Position numbers and translations under genes: made by a program
Notes under the pieces: generated by a model
What the model was told of the DNA's origin: nothing
Databases searched by the model: none
The model's input: the letters and a program-made list of their open reading frames with translations, nothing else
Source of the DNA: Candidatus Frankia alpina
Lineage (GTDB): Bacteria > Actinomycetota > Actinomycetes > Frankiales > Frankiaceae
DNA length: 48,190 bases
Reading direction: 5' to 3'
Assembly (NCBI RefSeq): GCF_902806485.1
Contig: NZ_CADCWT010000010.1
Span: forward strand, 1 to 48,190
Shown here: in pieces, positions 35,882 to 45,190 of the stretch
How positions within the stretch are numbered: position 1 is the stretch's first letter
Layout of the letters: each line of letters opens with the position of its first letter

Positions 35882-38542
35882 ATGGATCGGCCAGGGGTCG
35901 CGGGAACGCGGCCGTCCGGTTTCCCCGTCTCGGCGGCCGGGCCCGCCGCCGGGCTGACGGCTGCCGAGGTCGCCGAGCGGATCGCCGACGGCCGCGTGAA
36001 CGACGTGCCGCTGCGCTCCAGCCGGAGCCTCGGCGAGATCGTCCGCGCCAACGTCTTCACCCGGATCAACGCGATCATCGGCGTCCTGCTGGTGTTCATG
36101 GTGATCGTCGGCCCGTTTCAGGACGCCCTGTTCGGCGGTGTGTTCGTCGCGAACACCCTGGTGGGATTCTTCCAGGAGCTGCGCGCCAAGCGCACCCTGG
36201 ACCAGCTGGCGGTGGTCGGGGAGTCCCGGCCGCTGGTGCGCCGCGACGGGGTCGCGGCGCAGCTCGCCGCCTCCGAGATCGTCCTTGACGACGTCATCGA
36301 GCTCGGGCCGGGCGACCGGATCGGCGTCGACGGGGTCGTCGCCGAGGCCGAACATCTGGAGGTCGATGAGTCACTGCTGACCGGCGAGGCCGACCCGGTG
36401 CACAAGCAGCCCGGCGACCAGGTCATGTCCGGCAGCTTCGTGGTCGCGGGCGTGGGCGCCTTCCGGGCGACCCGGGTGGGCCGCGAGGCCTACGCCGCGC
36501 AGCTCGCAGAGGAGGCCAGCCGGTTCACCCTGGTGCACTCCGAGCTGCGCGCCGGCATCAGCACGATCCTCCGGGTCGTGACCTGGATGATCATCCCGAC
36601 CGGCGTCGCGTTGATCATCAGCCAGCTTTACGTCAACGACGACGACCTGTCCGAGGCGATCCGCCGGATGGTCGCCGGTCTGGTGCCGATGGTGCCCGAG
36701 GGACTCGTGCTGCTCACCTCGGTGGCCTTCGCGGTCGGGGTGGTGCGTCTGGGGCGCCGCCAGTGCCTCGTCCAGGAACTGCTGGCGATCGAGGGGCTGG
36801 CCCGCGTCGACGTCGTCTGCCTCGACAAGACCGGCACCCTCACCGAGGCGGCGATGGACGTCGCCGAGCTGCGCATCGTCGACGCGGACGCCGCAACCGC
36901 GATCGGTTCCGCAACCGCGATCGGTTCCGCGGCCGACGTGGCCCGGCAGGTGCTCGGCGTGCTCGGCACCACCGACGCCCGGCCGAACCCCAGCATGCTG
37001 GCGATCATCGACGCGTACCCGGCGCCGGCGGGCTGGGCGGTGCGGGCGGACGCCCCGTTCTCCTCGGCCCGCGGGTGGAGCGGCGCGACGGTGGCCGACC
37101 CGGCCGGCAGCGTCGCCACCTGGCTGCTCGGCGCGCCCGACGTGCTGCTGCCCGCCGGTCACCCGGTGCTCACCGAGGTTGACGGCTTCGGCGCGCGCGG
37201 CCTGCGGGTGCTGCTGCTCGGCCGGTTCACCGCCCCGCTCGACGGCGCGCTGGCCGAACCGGCGAGCGTCCCGGCCTCCGTGGTGCCGGTCGCGCTCGTC
37301 GTGATCGCCCAGCGGCTGCGGGCCGACGCGGCGGACACCCTGCGCTACTTCGCCGAGCAGAATGTCGCGGCGAAGGTGATCTCCGGGGACAACGCGCTGT
37401 CCGTCGGCGCGGTCGCCCGCTCCCTGGGCCTACCCGGCGCCGACTCGCCGGTGGACGGGAGGACGCTGCCGACAGACCCTGTCGGTCTCGCCGACGCCCT
37501 GGAAACCCATTCGATCTTCGGACGGGTGGCCCCGCAGCAGAAGCGGGCGATGGTCGCCGCCCTGCAGGCGCGCGGCCACACGGTCGCGATGACCGGCGAC
37601 GGCGTCAACGACGTCCTCGCCCTCAAGGACGCCGACATCGGTGTCGCGATGGGTTCGGGCAGCCAGGCGGCCCGCAGCGTCGCCCAGATCGTTCTGCTCG
37701 ACAACAGCTTCGCGACGCTGCCGTCCGTCGTCGGCGAGGGGCGCCGCGTCATCAGCAACATCGAACGCGTCGCGAACCTGTTCCTGACGAAAACCGTCTA
37801 CTCGGTGCTGCTCGCGATTCTGGTCGTCGTCACCCGGGTGCCCTATCCGTTCCTGCCGCGGCACCTGACGTTGCTCAGCTCGCTGACGATCGGTATCCCG
37901 GCGTTCTTCCTCGCGCTCGCCCCGAACACCGAGCGGGCCCGGCCGGACTTCGTCGGCCGGGTGCTGCGCTTCGCGCTGCCCGCCGGGATCATCGCCGCGG
38001 CGGCGACGATGGCGTCCTACCTGGTGGCGCGGTCGATCTACGACGATCTGGACGCCGAGACGTCGATGGCGACCCTGACGCTGTTCCTGATCGCGCTGTG
38101 GGTGCTGGCGATCGTCGCCCGCCCCTACACGTGGTGGCGCCTCGCCCTGGTGCTGACCATGGCGGTCGCGTTCGTGCTGGTCCTGGTGATCCCGTTCGGC
38201 CAGGAGTTCTTCCAGCTGTCGCTGGTGGGGACGACCGGCCCGTGGACCGGGGTGGGCATCGCGGCGGGCTCGGGGATGCTGCTCGAACTCGTCTGGTTGC
38301 TGACGCGGCGCCACCTGGCCGTCGCGGCCTCCCGGGACGAGCTGGCCGCGGCGCGGCGTCCCTCGGCGTCGCAGAGCAACGTGCGGACCCTGCCGGCGCT
38401 GCCGGCACCGGCACCGGCGGCGGCACCGCCCGCGTCCGGCGCCGAACCCGCCGCGCCGGGCGTGGGGCCGGAGGGCGACGGCGAATTTGTGGCTCGGGGT
38501 GAGGCCACCGCGGGTGGGGGGAGGGCCGGCGCGCCGGCCTGA
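35882..38542 (+). CDS. ctpE: CtpE-type cation-transporting P-type ATPase
   Basis: The 886-residue pump is complete. An N-terminal GLTAAEVAERIADGRVND precedes the membrane domain. The actuator has DESLLTGEADPV, with TGEA instead of TGES as usual in CtpE. The intramembrane motif is MVPEGLVLLTS, the phosphorylation site VVCLDKTGTLTE is near residue 314, and TGDGVNDVLALKDADIGVAM is the hinge. Six C-terminal helices follow, then a Pro/Ala-rich tail. Mycobacterial CtpE takes up or exports calcium-type divalent cations and affects the cell surface; the ion here is inferred only. GGAGGA lies seven bases before the ATG. An 18-bp tandem duplication lies in the nucleotide-binding domain. The 3' end faces the broken nhaA gene. 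Confidence 0.9.
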   Translation: MDRPGVAGTRPSGFPVSAAGPAAGLTAAEVAERIADGRVNDVPLRSSRSLGEIVRANVFTRINAIIGVLLVFMVIVGPFQDALFGGVFVANTLVGFFQELRAKRTLDQLAVVGESRPLVRRDGVAAQLAASEIVLDDVIELGPGDRIGVDGVVAEAEHLEVDESLLTGEADPVHKQPGDQVMSGSFVVAGVGAFRATRVGREAYAAQLAEEASRFTLVHSELRAGISTILRVVTWMIIPTGVALIISQLYVNDDDLSEAIRRMVAGLVPMVPEGLVLLTSVAFAVGVVRLGRRQCLVQELLAIEGLARVDVVCLDKTGTLTEAAMDVAELRIVDADAATAIGSATAIGSAADVARQVLGVLGTTDARPNPSMLAIIDAYPAPAGWAVRADAPFSSARGWSGATVADPAGSVATWLLGAPDVLLPAGHPVLTEVDGFGARGLRVLLLGRFTAPLDGALAEPASVPASVVPVALVVIAQRLRADAADTLRYFAEQNVAAKVISGDNALSVGAVARSLGLPGADSPVDGRTLPTDPVGLADALETHSIFGRVAPQQKRAMVAALQARGHTVAMTGDGVNDVLALKDADIGVAMGSGSQAARSVAQIVLLDNSFATLPSVVGEGRRVISNIERVANLFLTKTVYSVLLAILVVVTRVPYPFLPRHLTLLSSLTIGIPAFFLALAPNTERARPDFVGRVLRFALPAGIIAAAATMASYLVARSIYDDLDAETSMATLTLFLIALWVLAIVARPYTWWRLALVLTMAVAFVLVLVIPFGQEFFQLSLVGTTGPWTGVGIAAGSGMLLELVWLLTRRHLAVAASRDELAAARRPSASQSNVRTLPALPAPAPAAAPPASGAEPAAPGVGPEGDGEFVARGEATAGGGRAGAPA
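36893..36928 (+). repeat. 18-bp tandem duplication inside the CtpE gene
   Basis: GCAACCGCGATCGGTTCC occurs twice in a row and adds six residues (ATAIGS) in a surface region of the nucleotide-binding domain. The frame is preserved. Confidence 0.9.
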
Positions 38543-39919
38543 CCTGGGCCTTCCGGCCGGGGACTACCACGTCTCGGACGGCGTCCGGGCCGCCTCGCGT
38601 GCGCGACTTGCAGGTGCCGCGATCGTCCCCGGCGACGAGCGGGGAACGCAGGGCGACGACGGCGAGGGCGCTGGCCACGATCGACGCGGTGAGGATCGCG
38701 GTGGAGGCGCCCTCGACGGTGTCCGAGTCGCGTAGGGCGAGGCGGGCGATGAGCAGGCTGACGGTGTAGCCGATCCCGGCGAGTAGGCCGAGGGGGATCA
38801 GGTGGCGCCAGCGGACGCCGTCGGGCAGGCGGGCGGCGCCGAGGTGCACGGCGAGCCAGGCGCCGGCGGGGACGCCGAGGAACTTGCCGGCGACCAGCCC
38901 GACGGCCACCCCCCGGCTGATCGGGTCGGTGGCGACGTGGAGCAGGGCAGAGGGGCGAGGGAGACCCCGGTCGCGGACAGCGCGAACACGGGGACGATTA
39001 CGGCGGCGGAGATCGGGCTCAGGTGCCGTTCGAGTCGGGTGGCGGGCGGTTCGCGTTCGCCGGGGCGCGGGCGGACCGGGACGAGCAGGCCGAGGGCGAC
39101 GCCGGCGACGGTGGCGTGGATGCCGGCGGCGTGCATGCTGACCCAGGTGGCCGCGGCGAGCGGGACGTGCAGCAGCGGTGAGTTCCATCGCTGCCGGTGG
39201 GCGAGGGCGACGGCGGCGAGCAGGAGGGCGGTGGCGGCGAGCCAGCCGGGGGTGATGCCGTCGCTGAAGCCGATGGCAATGAGCAGGATGCCGCCGAGGT
39301 CGTCGGCGACGGCGAGGCCGAGCAGGACGGTGCGTAGCCCGGCGGGTACGCGGGGGCCGGCGGGGGAGAGGACGCCGAGGGCGAAGGCGCCGAGGGCGAA
39401 GGCGATGTCGGTGGCGACGGGGATGGCCCAGGCCCGCCCGGCGCCCGGGGTGCTGTGGGTGAGAGCGAGGCAGATCAACGCGGGTGTGATCATGCCGCCG
39501 GCGGCGGCGGCGACGGGCAGTGCGGCGCTGCGCCGGTCGGCGAGGCCGCCGATGGTGAGTTCCTGTTTGAGTTCGAGGCCGACGACGAAGAAGAAGACGG
39601 CGAGCAGGCCGTCGGCGACCCAGTCGGTGACGCGCAGGTGATCGAGGTGTAGCCAGGGCGGTCCGAGACCGGCCGGGGCGGACCACGCCGCGTGGTAGGC
39701 GCCGGGCGCGGCGTTCGCCCAGATCAGGGCGGCCACCGTCGTGCCGACGAGCAGCAGCCCGCGGGTGGTCTCCGCCCGCAGGAACACGGCGAACCCGTCA
39801 CGCTCCGCCCCGTGCGTGCCGGGCCGGAGCCGGCCTGACCGCCGCGCCCGGCCCTTTCCCCACCGCGACCACACGTTCCGGCTTCTGCGCTGCTCGGCGG
39901 CGGAATGGGCCAGGCTCAC
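38543..39919 (-). pseudogene. nhaA: Na+/H+ antiporter NhaA, frameshifted
   Basis: From GTG 39919 the protein shows the NhaA pattern: FLRAETTRGLLLVGTTVAAL, VADGLLAVFFFVVGLELKQE, AIPVATDIAFALGAFALGVL, and the ion-binding Asp-Asp in LAVADDLGGILLIAIGFSDG. Near 38950-38956 (a run of four G on the plus strand) the sense changes frame. SALLHVATDPISRGVAVGLV and GYTVSLLIARLALRD then follow in the other frame to about 38640. Without the shift the protein would be about 420-430 residues, a normal length. The second frame has no stop until it has run deep into the antisense of the ctpE end, so the true 3' end is also damaged or unclear. NhaA exports sodium in exchange for protons at alkaline pH. Confidence 0.82.
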
Positions 39920-40076
39920 GGGGCGGTTGTGACACCTGGCTGCTCCTCCGTCGCGGCCGCCGCGCGACGGCAGGTGTGGATGGCGACAGATTTCAGTTCG
40001 CCTGAGAGATCGTAACGAGGAATGCCCGCACGCGCCGCGTAGATGGCGAAGACATCACATCAGGACCCACCCTTGA

Positions 40077-40091
40077 GCGAGAATAACTCGC
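40077..40091. promoter_or_regulatory. Small palindrome in the AT-richer gap before copD/nhaA
   Basis: GCGAG-AATAA-CTCGC is a perfect 5-bp inverted repeat within 39920-40200. This gap between the start of nhaA and the stop of the copD gene contains no gene. It could be an operator for nhaA, which it precedes, or a weak hairpin. Confidence 0.35.
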
Positions 40092-40200
40092 ACCTTCTCA
40101 GGAGGTTGATTATACTTTTCGATCGATATTCCGTCGGCGCAAATCGGCGGACTGCATGACGGTGGCGAAGGCCGGTCGAAGTGACGCCAGGTAATCGCTT

Positions 40201-42645
40201 TCAGTCGTCGTCGCCGGCCGATGCGCGCCCGCCGAAGGCGATATCGTCGTCCGCTGCCCGGCGGGGCGTGGGAGGCATGATCGGTCCCACCGGCCCGCTG
40301 CCGGTCAGCACGCCGGTTGTGACTGCCGGGCCGGTCGCCGCCGCGGTACGGCGCCGGGGTGGGCCGTCGGCGAGACCGGCGAGGTAGGCGTTGTAGGCGT
40401 CGAGTTCGGCGTCGACGTCACCGGCGGCGGCGATTCGGCGCTCCCGGTTCCGGGTGCGCCGCTCGTCCAGCCGCGACCACTGGATGGACAGCACGATGAG
40501 CACGACGAACGTCGGCAGCTCCCCGAACGACCAGACGATCGCGCCGGCGGTGCGCTGGTCGCTGAGCGGGCTGACCCCCCAGGGCCGCACCAGCCGGCCG
40601 TACCAGTCGGCCCCGAGCAGCGACGATTCGGCCATGATCGCCAGGCCGAGGAAGGTGTGGAAAGGTACGACGGATATCAGCATCAGGATCCGCCCCGGAT
40701 GCGGCAGCCGCCGCGGCAGCGGGTCGATTCCGATGAGCAGCTCGAAGAACAGCACGCCGACCGCGAGAAAATGCACGTTCATGTACAGGTGGCCGAGGTG
40801 GTTGTGCATCAGCGTGGTCAGCAGCGACGTCAGGTACAGCACGTACAGACTGCCGACGAAGTTCACCGTCACCAGCGCCGGATGGGTCAGCACCCGCACC
40901 GGCCAGGAATGCAGCAGCGCCACCAGCCATTCCCGCGGCCCGCTGCGGTGCGGGGCCTGCGCGGGGCGCATCGCCCGCAGCGCCAGGGTCGTTGGAGCGC
41001 CGAGAACGAGGGGGATCGGCGCGAGCATGCTCAGCAGCATGTGCTGGGTCATGTGCACGCTGAGCAGGACGGGCCCGTAGCGCCCGAGCCCGCTGGAGGT
41101 GGCGAAGACGACGACGGCCAGACCGCACAGCCAGGCGATGGTGCGCCCGACCGGCCAGCGGGCGCCCCGGACGTGCAGCCGGCGCACCCCGGCGAGGTAC
41201 AGGCCGGCGGCGACCACCGACGCGGCGAGGAACACCCAGTCGATCCGCCAGTCGGCGGCCAACCGGGCGGCGCTCACCGGCGGCGGCATCGGGTAGCCGA
41301 GCAGCGCCCGGGTCGGGTCGGCGGGCACGAGGGCGTCGTTCACCGGCGGCGCCGTGCGCGACAGCCCCACGGCCAGGCCCAGAGTGGCCGTCAGTACCGT
41401 CAGCTCCACGCCCGCCAGGCGAAGGAACCGACCGACCGCCTCCGCCGCCGCTGTGGTCGCTGCCGTCGGGGTGGCCGCCGCCGTCGGCGTGGTCGCGGCG
41501 AGCCGGGCGACGACCCGGCGGCGCAGCAGGCCGCCGAGCACGACCGCGGCGATCAGGCCCACCGCCTTGAGCGTGACGAGCAGGCCGTAACGGGTCTCCC
41601 ACAGCGGCGCCAGGCCGCCGAGGCGCAGCGCGGCCCCACCGATCCCGCTGACCGCGGTGACGGCCGCCGCGCCGGCGGCGAACCGGCTGTGGCGCCGCAG
41701 CGCCGGGCCGAAGGAACCGGCGGGCAGCCGCACGGCGGACAGCAGGCCGAGCAGCCCGCCCACCCACGCCGACGCGGCGAGGATGTGCACGGCGAGCGTC
41801 ACCACTGCGATCGCGTGGTCACCGGAGGTGGCGGCGTGTCCGGCGAAGACCGGCGGCAGCAGTCCGATGGCGGCGACGGCGAGCAGCGCACCGGCCGCGG
41901 TCGTCGTCGTCACCGTGCGGCCGACGATCGCCACCACGGCGGCGAGCACCGCGACGGTGATCAGGGCGCGGCCCTGCTCGGTCGAGGCGACGAACGACCG
42001 CAGCGCGCGCAGGTCGAGCACGTCCCCGGCCGGCTTCGCGGAGACGTCGGACAGGGTGAACACCAGCTCCGCGAGCGTGGCGAGCACCCACACCACCGCG
42101 GCGTCGGCCGCGTACCGCCCGCAGCGGCGCGCGGTCGGCTGGCGGGACCCGGCCGCGCGGTCCGGCAGGGCGGCTGCCCGCGTGGCCGTCCGCGCGCCGC
42201 CTGCGCGGGTCGTCGCGCCGTCTGCGCGCGCTGTCGTCGCATCCGTACCGGACGGCTCGTCCGCACCGGGCGGCTCATGGCCGCGGCGCGCGGGGGTGCG
42301 CCGCGCCGGCAGCAGGACCGCGGCGGCGAGCAGCCAGCCGAGCGTGGCGACCGAGGCGATCCGACCCACCAGCCGGGCGAACGGCAACGCCCAGTAGGTA
42401 CCTTCGCCGGCCGAGGGCAGCCCTGGCAGCCGGAGCGGACCCGGGCCGAAGCCGACGACCAGAGCCAGCACGGCGCACCCGGCCAGCACCGCGACGGGCA
42501 GCGCGCGGGCGACCGCGCCCGGTGGCCGGGCCGATGTCGGCCGGGCGGACGTCGGCGCCGGAGAGACGCCCCCCGATGGGAGGACCTCCGGGGAGCCAGG
42601 GGAGTCGGCCGAGGTGGGCGTGCCCGCCGAGGAGGAAGAGTCCAT
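40201..42645 (-). CDS. CopD-CtaG fusion membrane protein (copper resistance / oxidase assembly)
   Basis: The 814-residue protein joins two membrane domains. The first half, about residues 40-480, is CopD-like (SAWVGGLLGLLSAVRLP, TRYGLLVTLKAVGLIAAVVL). The second, from about residue 520 to 760, is CtaG-like: LLSVHMTQHMLLSMLAPIPL, SLLTTLMHNHLGHLYMNVHF, with the His residues thought to bind copper. CtaG proteins help insert copper into cytochrome oxidase; CopD works with CopC in copper import or handling. A cytoplasmic charged tail ends the protein. It begins two bases after the copC stop, so the two are one transcription unit and probably coupled. Actinobacteria frequently carry this fusion. 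Confidence 0.88.
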   Translation of the reverse strand: MDSSSSAGTPTSADSPGSPEVLPSGGVSPAPTSARPTSARPPGAVARALPVAVLAGCAVLALVVGFGPGPLRLPGLPSAGEGTYWALPFARLVGRIASVATLGWLLAAAVLLPARRTPARRGHEPPGADEPSGTDATTARADGATTRAGGARTATRAAALPDRAAGSRQPTARRCGRYAADAAVVWVLATLAELVFTLSDVSAKPAGDVLDLRALRSFVASTEQGRALITVAVLAAVVAIVGRTVTTTTAAGALLAVAAIGLLPPVFAGHAATSGDHAIAVVTLAVHILAASAWVGGLLGLLSAVRLPAGSFGPALRRHSRFAAGAAAVTAVSGIGGAALRLGGLAPLWETRYGLLVTLKAVGLIAAVVLGGLLRRRVVARLAATTPTAAATPTAATTAAAEAVGRFLRLAGVELTVLTATLGLAVGLSRTAPPVNDALVPADPTRALLGYPMPPPVSAARLAADWRIDWVFLAASVVAAGLYLAGVRRLHVRGARWPVGRTIAWLCGLAVVVFATSSGLGRYGPVLLSVHMTQHMLLSMLAPIPLVLGAPTTLALRAMRPAQAPHRSGPREWLVALLHSWPVRVLTHPALVTVNFVGSLYVLYLTSLLTTLMHNHLGHLYMNVHFLAVGVLFFELLIGIDPLPRRLPHPGRILMLISVVPFHTFLGLAIMAESSLLGADWYGRLVRPWGVSPLSDQRTAGAIVWSFGELPTFVVLIVLSIQWSRLDERRTRNRERRIAAAGDVDAELDAYNAYLAGLADGPPRRRTAAATGPAVTTGVLTGSGPVGPIMPPTPRRAADDDIAFGGRASAGDDD

Positions 42646-42647
42646 GG

Positions 42648-43340
42648 TCAGCGCGCTCCGGGTTGACGACGGCGCAGGATCAGGGTGACGATCAGGCCGC
42701 CGACGGCGAGGACGACGACGGCGGCGATCACGACGAACAGGGCCCAGCCGATACCCCCGCCGTCCCCATCGTGCGCGCCGGCGGCGGTCGCGGTCGAGGC
42801 GGACCTGCCGGGGACTGCCGCGGTCCCCGTGCTGGGCGTGGTCGTGGCGGGCGCCGCGGTGGCCGCGCCGACGCCGGGAACGCCGCTCCCGGCCGATGGC
42901 GCGGCGCCGGCATCGGCGGCCTGCGGGCTCGCCCGTCCCGCGACGGTGAACGCGAACGTCCCCCCGACCGGATGGCCGTCCTCGGACACGGCCTGGTAGG
43001 AGACCGTGTAGCGTCCGTCGGCCAGCGCGGAGAGCGGTTGATGCACGGTGGCGCCCTCGACCACCGTGGCGCCGATGACCACGCTGGTGCCGTCGGTGCG
43101 GGTCACGGCGAGGTGGGTGTAGCGGGACGAGACGGACTCGTTGAAGCTCAGGGTGATCTCACCCGGCGCGGTGGGCAGCACGCTGTCCGCGGCCGGCGTG
43201 GTGGCCACGAGCCGGGAGTGCGCCGCGGCGGGTGCCGCCAGAGCCAGCAGCAGCGCCGGCAGGATCGCGGCGACGACGCCGACCGCGGCGGTGACCCTGC
43301 CCCGCCGAGCGCCGCCGCGACGCGCATAAACCGTCTGCAT
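42648..43340 (-). CDS. copC: CopC-type copper-binding protein with C-terminal anchor
   Basis: The 230-residue exported protein has a signal peptide ending PAAAHS. After cleavage His41 would be the N-terminal residue, the classical Cu(II) ligand of CopC. The beta-barrel domain includes PAADSVLPTAPGEITLSFNE and SEDGHPVGGTFAFTV, with further expected ligands. A Pro/Ala/Thr-rich linker and one membrane helix (ALFVVIAAVVVLAVGGLIV) tether it to the outer face of the membrane. The ATG at 43340 gives a standard signal peptide; a GTG four codons earlier is possible. It is the first gene of the copC-copD/ctaG pair and divergent from the integrase. Confidence 0.9.
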   Translation of the reverse strand: MQTVYARRGGARRGRVTAAVGVVAAILPALLLALAAPAAAHSRLVATTPAADSVLPTAPGEITLSFNESVSSRYTHLAVTRTDGTSVVIGATVVEGATVHQPLSALADGRYTVSYQAVSEDGHPVGGTFAFTVAGRASPQAADAGAAPSAGSGVPGVGAATAAPATTTPSTGTAAVPGRSASTATAAGAHDGDGGGIGWALFVVIAAVVVLAVGGLIVTLILRRRQPGAR

Positions 43341-43457
43341 CTGTCGTCGCACCCGCCGGATTCTACGCGCCGTAGAACGTGGATCGTGGGCACTGCCGGG
43401 CGGAACCTGCGTGCCAGCGACGGGAACGCGTCCCCGTCGCAGGTGCTTCGACCCGCT

Positions 43458-43489
43458 TTGGCGCCAGTTCTGACGCCAACTTGGCGCCA
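43458..43489. promoter_or_regulatory. Repeated palindrome upstream of the integrase
   Basis: TTGGCGCCA occurs at 43458-43466 and 43481-43489, 23 bp apart, with GACGCCAAC between. Each copy contains the palindrome TGGCGCCA. The spacing of about two helical turns suggests binding of a dimeric regulator near the int/copC divergent promoters, or arm-type sites of the recombinase. Confidence 0.5.
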
Positions 43490-43586
43490 CGGGAGATCAG
43501 GTAGAGTCGTCTGCGCTCCCCGTGGCATTGAGCGGCAGCTTGCGTCACACCGACGCCACGCACCGGACGACATCCGGCGTTCTGCC

Positions 43587-44840
43587 ATGGGAGTGCACGT
43601 GGCCACGGGCCGCATCACGAGCGATGCCTACTACGACAAGATCAAGAAGCACTGGTTCTACCAGATCAACATCCCGGCGAGCTTGACCCCCGATGGTCGT
43701 CGGCGCCGCGAGAAGGGCCGCAGTTCGCCGCGCGGGGTCAACTTCCGGACCAAAGGCGAGGCCCTTGAGGCGATGGACCGGCGGCTGCGGGAGATCCGCG
43801 CCTGGAAGATCGACTTCAGTGGGCGGATGACGCTCGCCGAGTTCGTGGAGGCGTGGGCCGAACATCAGCGGGACGAGATACCTGACGAGCGGATCGCGAA
43901 GTACCAGTACACCGTCGAGACCTACGTCATCCCCTGGCTCGGCACCGTCAGGCTCGGCGACGTCGCCGACCGGCTGAAGGTTCACTACCGCTTCCTCCGG
44001 ACAGAGGGCATGCACCGGTCCTGCTGCCACCGCAACCGCGCCCGCGCAGAGCGGGGGGACGTTACCCGGTGTCGGGAGGGCAGGCCACTGTCCGCGTCGA
44101 CCACGGCGCAGGTGCACAAGGTGTTGCGCTCGATGCTTGGTCTTGCGGTCGAGCTCGACCTGTTCCCCATTCACCCGATGATCAAGATCAAGCCTCCGGC
44201 GTTCAAGCACAAGGAGTTCACCCCCTGGAGTGCCGCAGAGGTGCACCGGGGAACCGACCTGTTCGCGGCGGAGCGGCTCGGCCTGGCGTGGATCGTGGCG
44301 ATGATGGGTGGCCTTCGCCGCGGTGAGCTGGCCGGGCTGCGGTGGCGCGATGTCGACCTTGATGCCCGCCTGATCCACGTGGTGAACCAGCGCGCGTACG
44401 TGCACACCGAGTCGGGGACCAAGATCGTAGACAGGGAGCCGAAGGGGACATTGCGGCGATCAATTCCGATGTCCGGCGTCGTCGTGACCTTGCTCACTGA
44501 GCACCGGAAGCGCCAGCGGATCGAGGGCCTGAAGCACGGCTACGGCTCCCCGATCTACGTCTTCGTGAACGAGCTCGGCGAGCGGTACTCCCCGGCAGTG
44601 ATCTACAACCGCTTCCAGACCGCATGTCGGCGCTACGGGCTACCGGTGGTCCGTCTCCACGATCTTCGCCACACCTTCGCGACGCTGCTGTTCAGCGAGA
44701 AGATCGACCCAAAGATCATTCAGAAGCTGCTGGGTCACTCGTCCGACCGCTTGACGCGAGAGATCTATATCCACTACCTCCCCGAAATGGGAGCGGAGGC
44801 AGTTGCGGCTCTCGACAAGAAGATCGGGAAGTCGGCCTGA
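43587..44840 (+). CDS. int: Tyrosine site-specific recombinase (integrase)
   Basis: The 417-residue enzyme has the N-terminal arm-binding part, a core-binding SAM-like domain (TLAEFVEAWAEHQRDEIPD) and the catalytic domain. Catalytic residues visible: Arg in GGLRRGELAGLRW, Lys-containing REPKGTLRRSIPM, His-x2-Arg in RLHDLRHTFATLLF, His in LLGHSSDRLT and the nucleophilic Tyr in YIHYLPEM. The type resembles integrases of actinomycete integrative elements. A Cys/His cluster inserted near residue 140 (HRSCCHRNRARAE) is unusual. The start ATG 43587 is chosen from the conserved length. No tRNA gene or clear att repeat is visible nearby, so the insertion site is unknown. Its GC content is lower than that of the copper genes on its left. 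Confidence 0.92.
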   Translation: MGVHVATGRITSDAYYDKIKKHWFYQINIPASLTPDGRRRREKGRSSPRGVNFRTKGEALEAMDRRLREIRAWKIDFSGRMTLAEFVEAWAEHQRDEIPDERIAKYQYTVETYVIPWLGTVRLGDVADRLKVHYRFLRTEGMHRSCCHRNRARAERGDVTRCREGRPLSASTTAQVHKVLRSMLGLAVELDLFPIHPMIKIKPPAFKHKEFTPWSAAEVHRGTDLFAAERLGLAWIVAMMGGLRRGELAGLRWRDVDLDARLIHVVNQRAYVHTESGTKIVDREPKGTLRRSIPMSGVVVTLLTEHRKRQRIEGLKHGYGSPIYVFVNELGERYSPAVIYNRFQTACRRYGLPVVRLHDLRHTFATLLFSEKIDPKIIQKLLGHSSDRLTREIYIHYLPEMGAEAVAALDKKIGKSA

Positions 44841-44959
44841 CCAGGCGAGAAGCCGAAGCCGTTTTTGATCTAGAAAATTCCCCGACTGCAATTTACGGCT
44901 CCGGGCGGTGCTGCGAACACTGACCCCGGGGCCTCGAAGCGACCCCAGGAGGTCACCCC

Positions 44960-45190
44960 GTGTCTGTCATTGTCGCACGGCCGGATGCGGCCGGAGCCAA
45001 CATCGTCTGCGAAGCCATCCTCGGCTGCCAGGCCCCGGCCGTGGTGATCGTGGAGGATCGAGAAGGTGGTCGGGCCCGCGTGTGCCCGTTCCACCACCAG
45101 GACATGATGCGTGTCTCTGATGGCCTCATCCGCGGTGTCGGGCTCGTGCGTCCCGATGCGGCGGAGCCGGCCGTGGCGGTTAGCCGATGA
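44960..45190 (+). CDS. Small Cys/His protein of the integrative-element operon
   Basis: I do not recognise this 76-residue protein. It has Cys17-x5-Cys23 and later Cys42-x2-His45-His46 (VCPFHHQDM), which could bind zinc. AGGAGGT six bases before the GTG gives a strong start. Its stop overlaps the next start (ATGA). It is the first of four overlapping genes behind the integrase, and such small genes are common in actinomycete integrative elements. Confidence 0.7.
   Translation: MSVIVARPDAAGANIVCEAILGCQAPAVVIVEDREGGRARVCPFHHQDMMRVSDGLIRGVGLVRPDAAEPAVAVSR

Noticed and set aside
34839..38542. uppP and the two P-type ATPases as a dedicated functional operon
   Set aside because: Gaps of about 150 bp and unrelated functions make simple adjacency the more economical reading.
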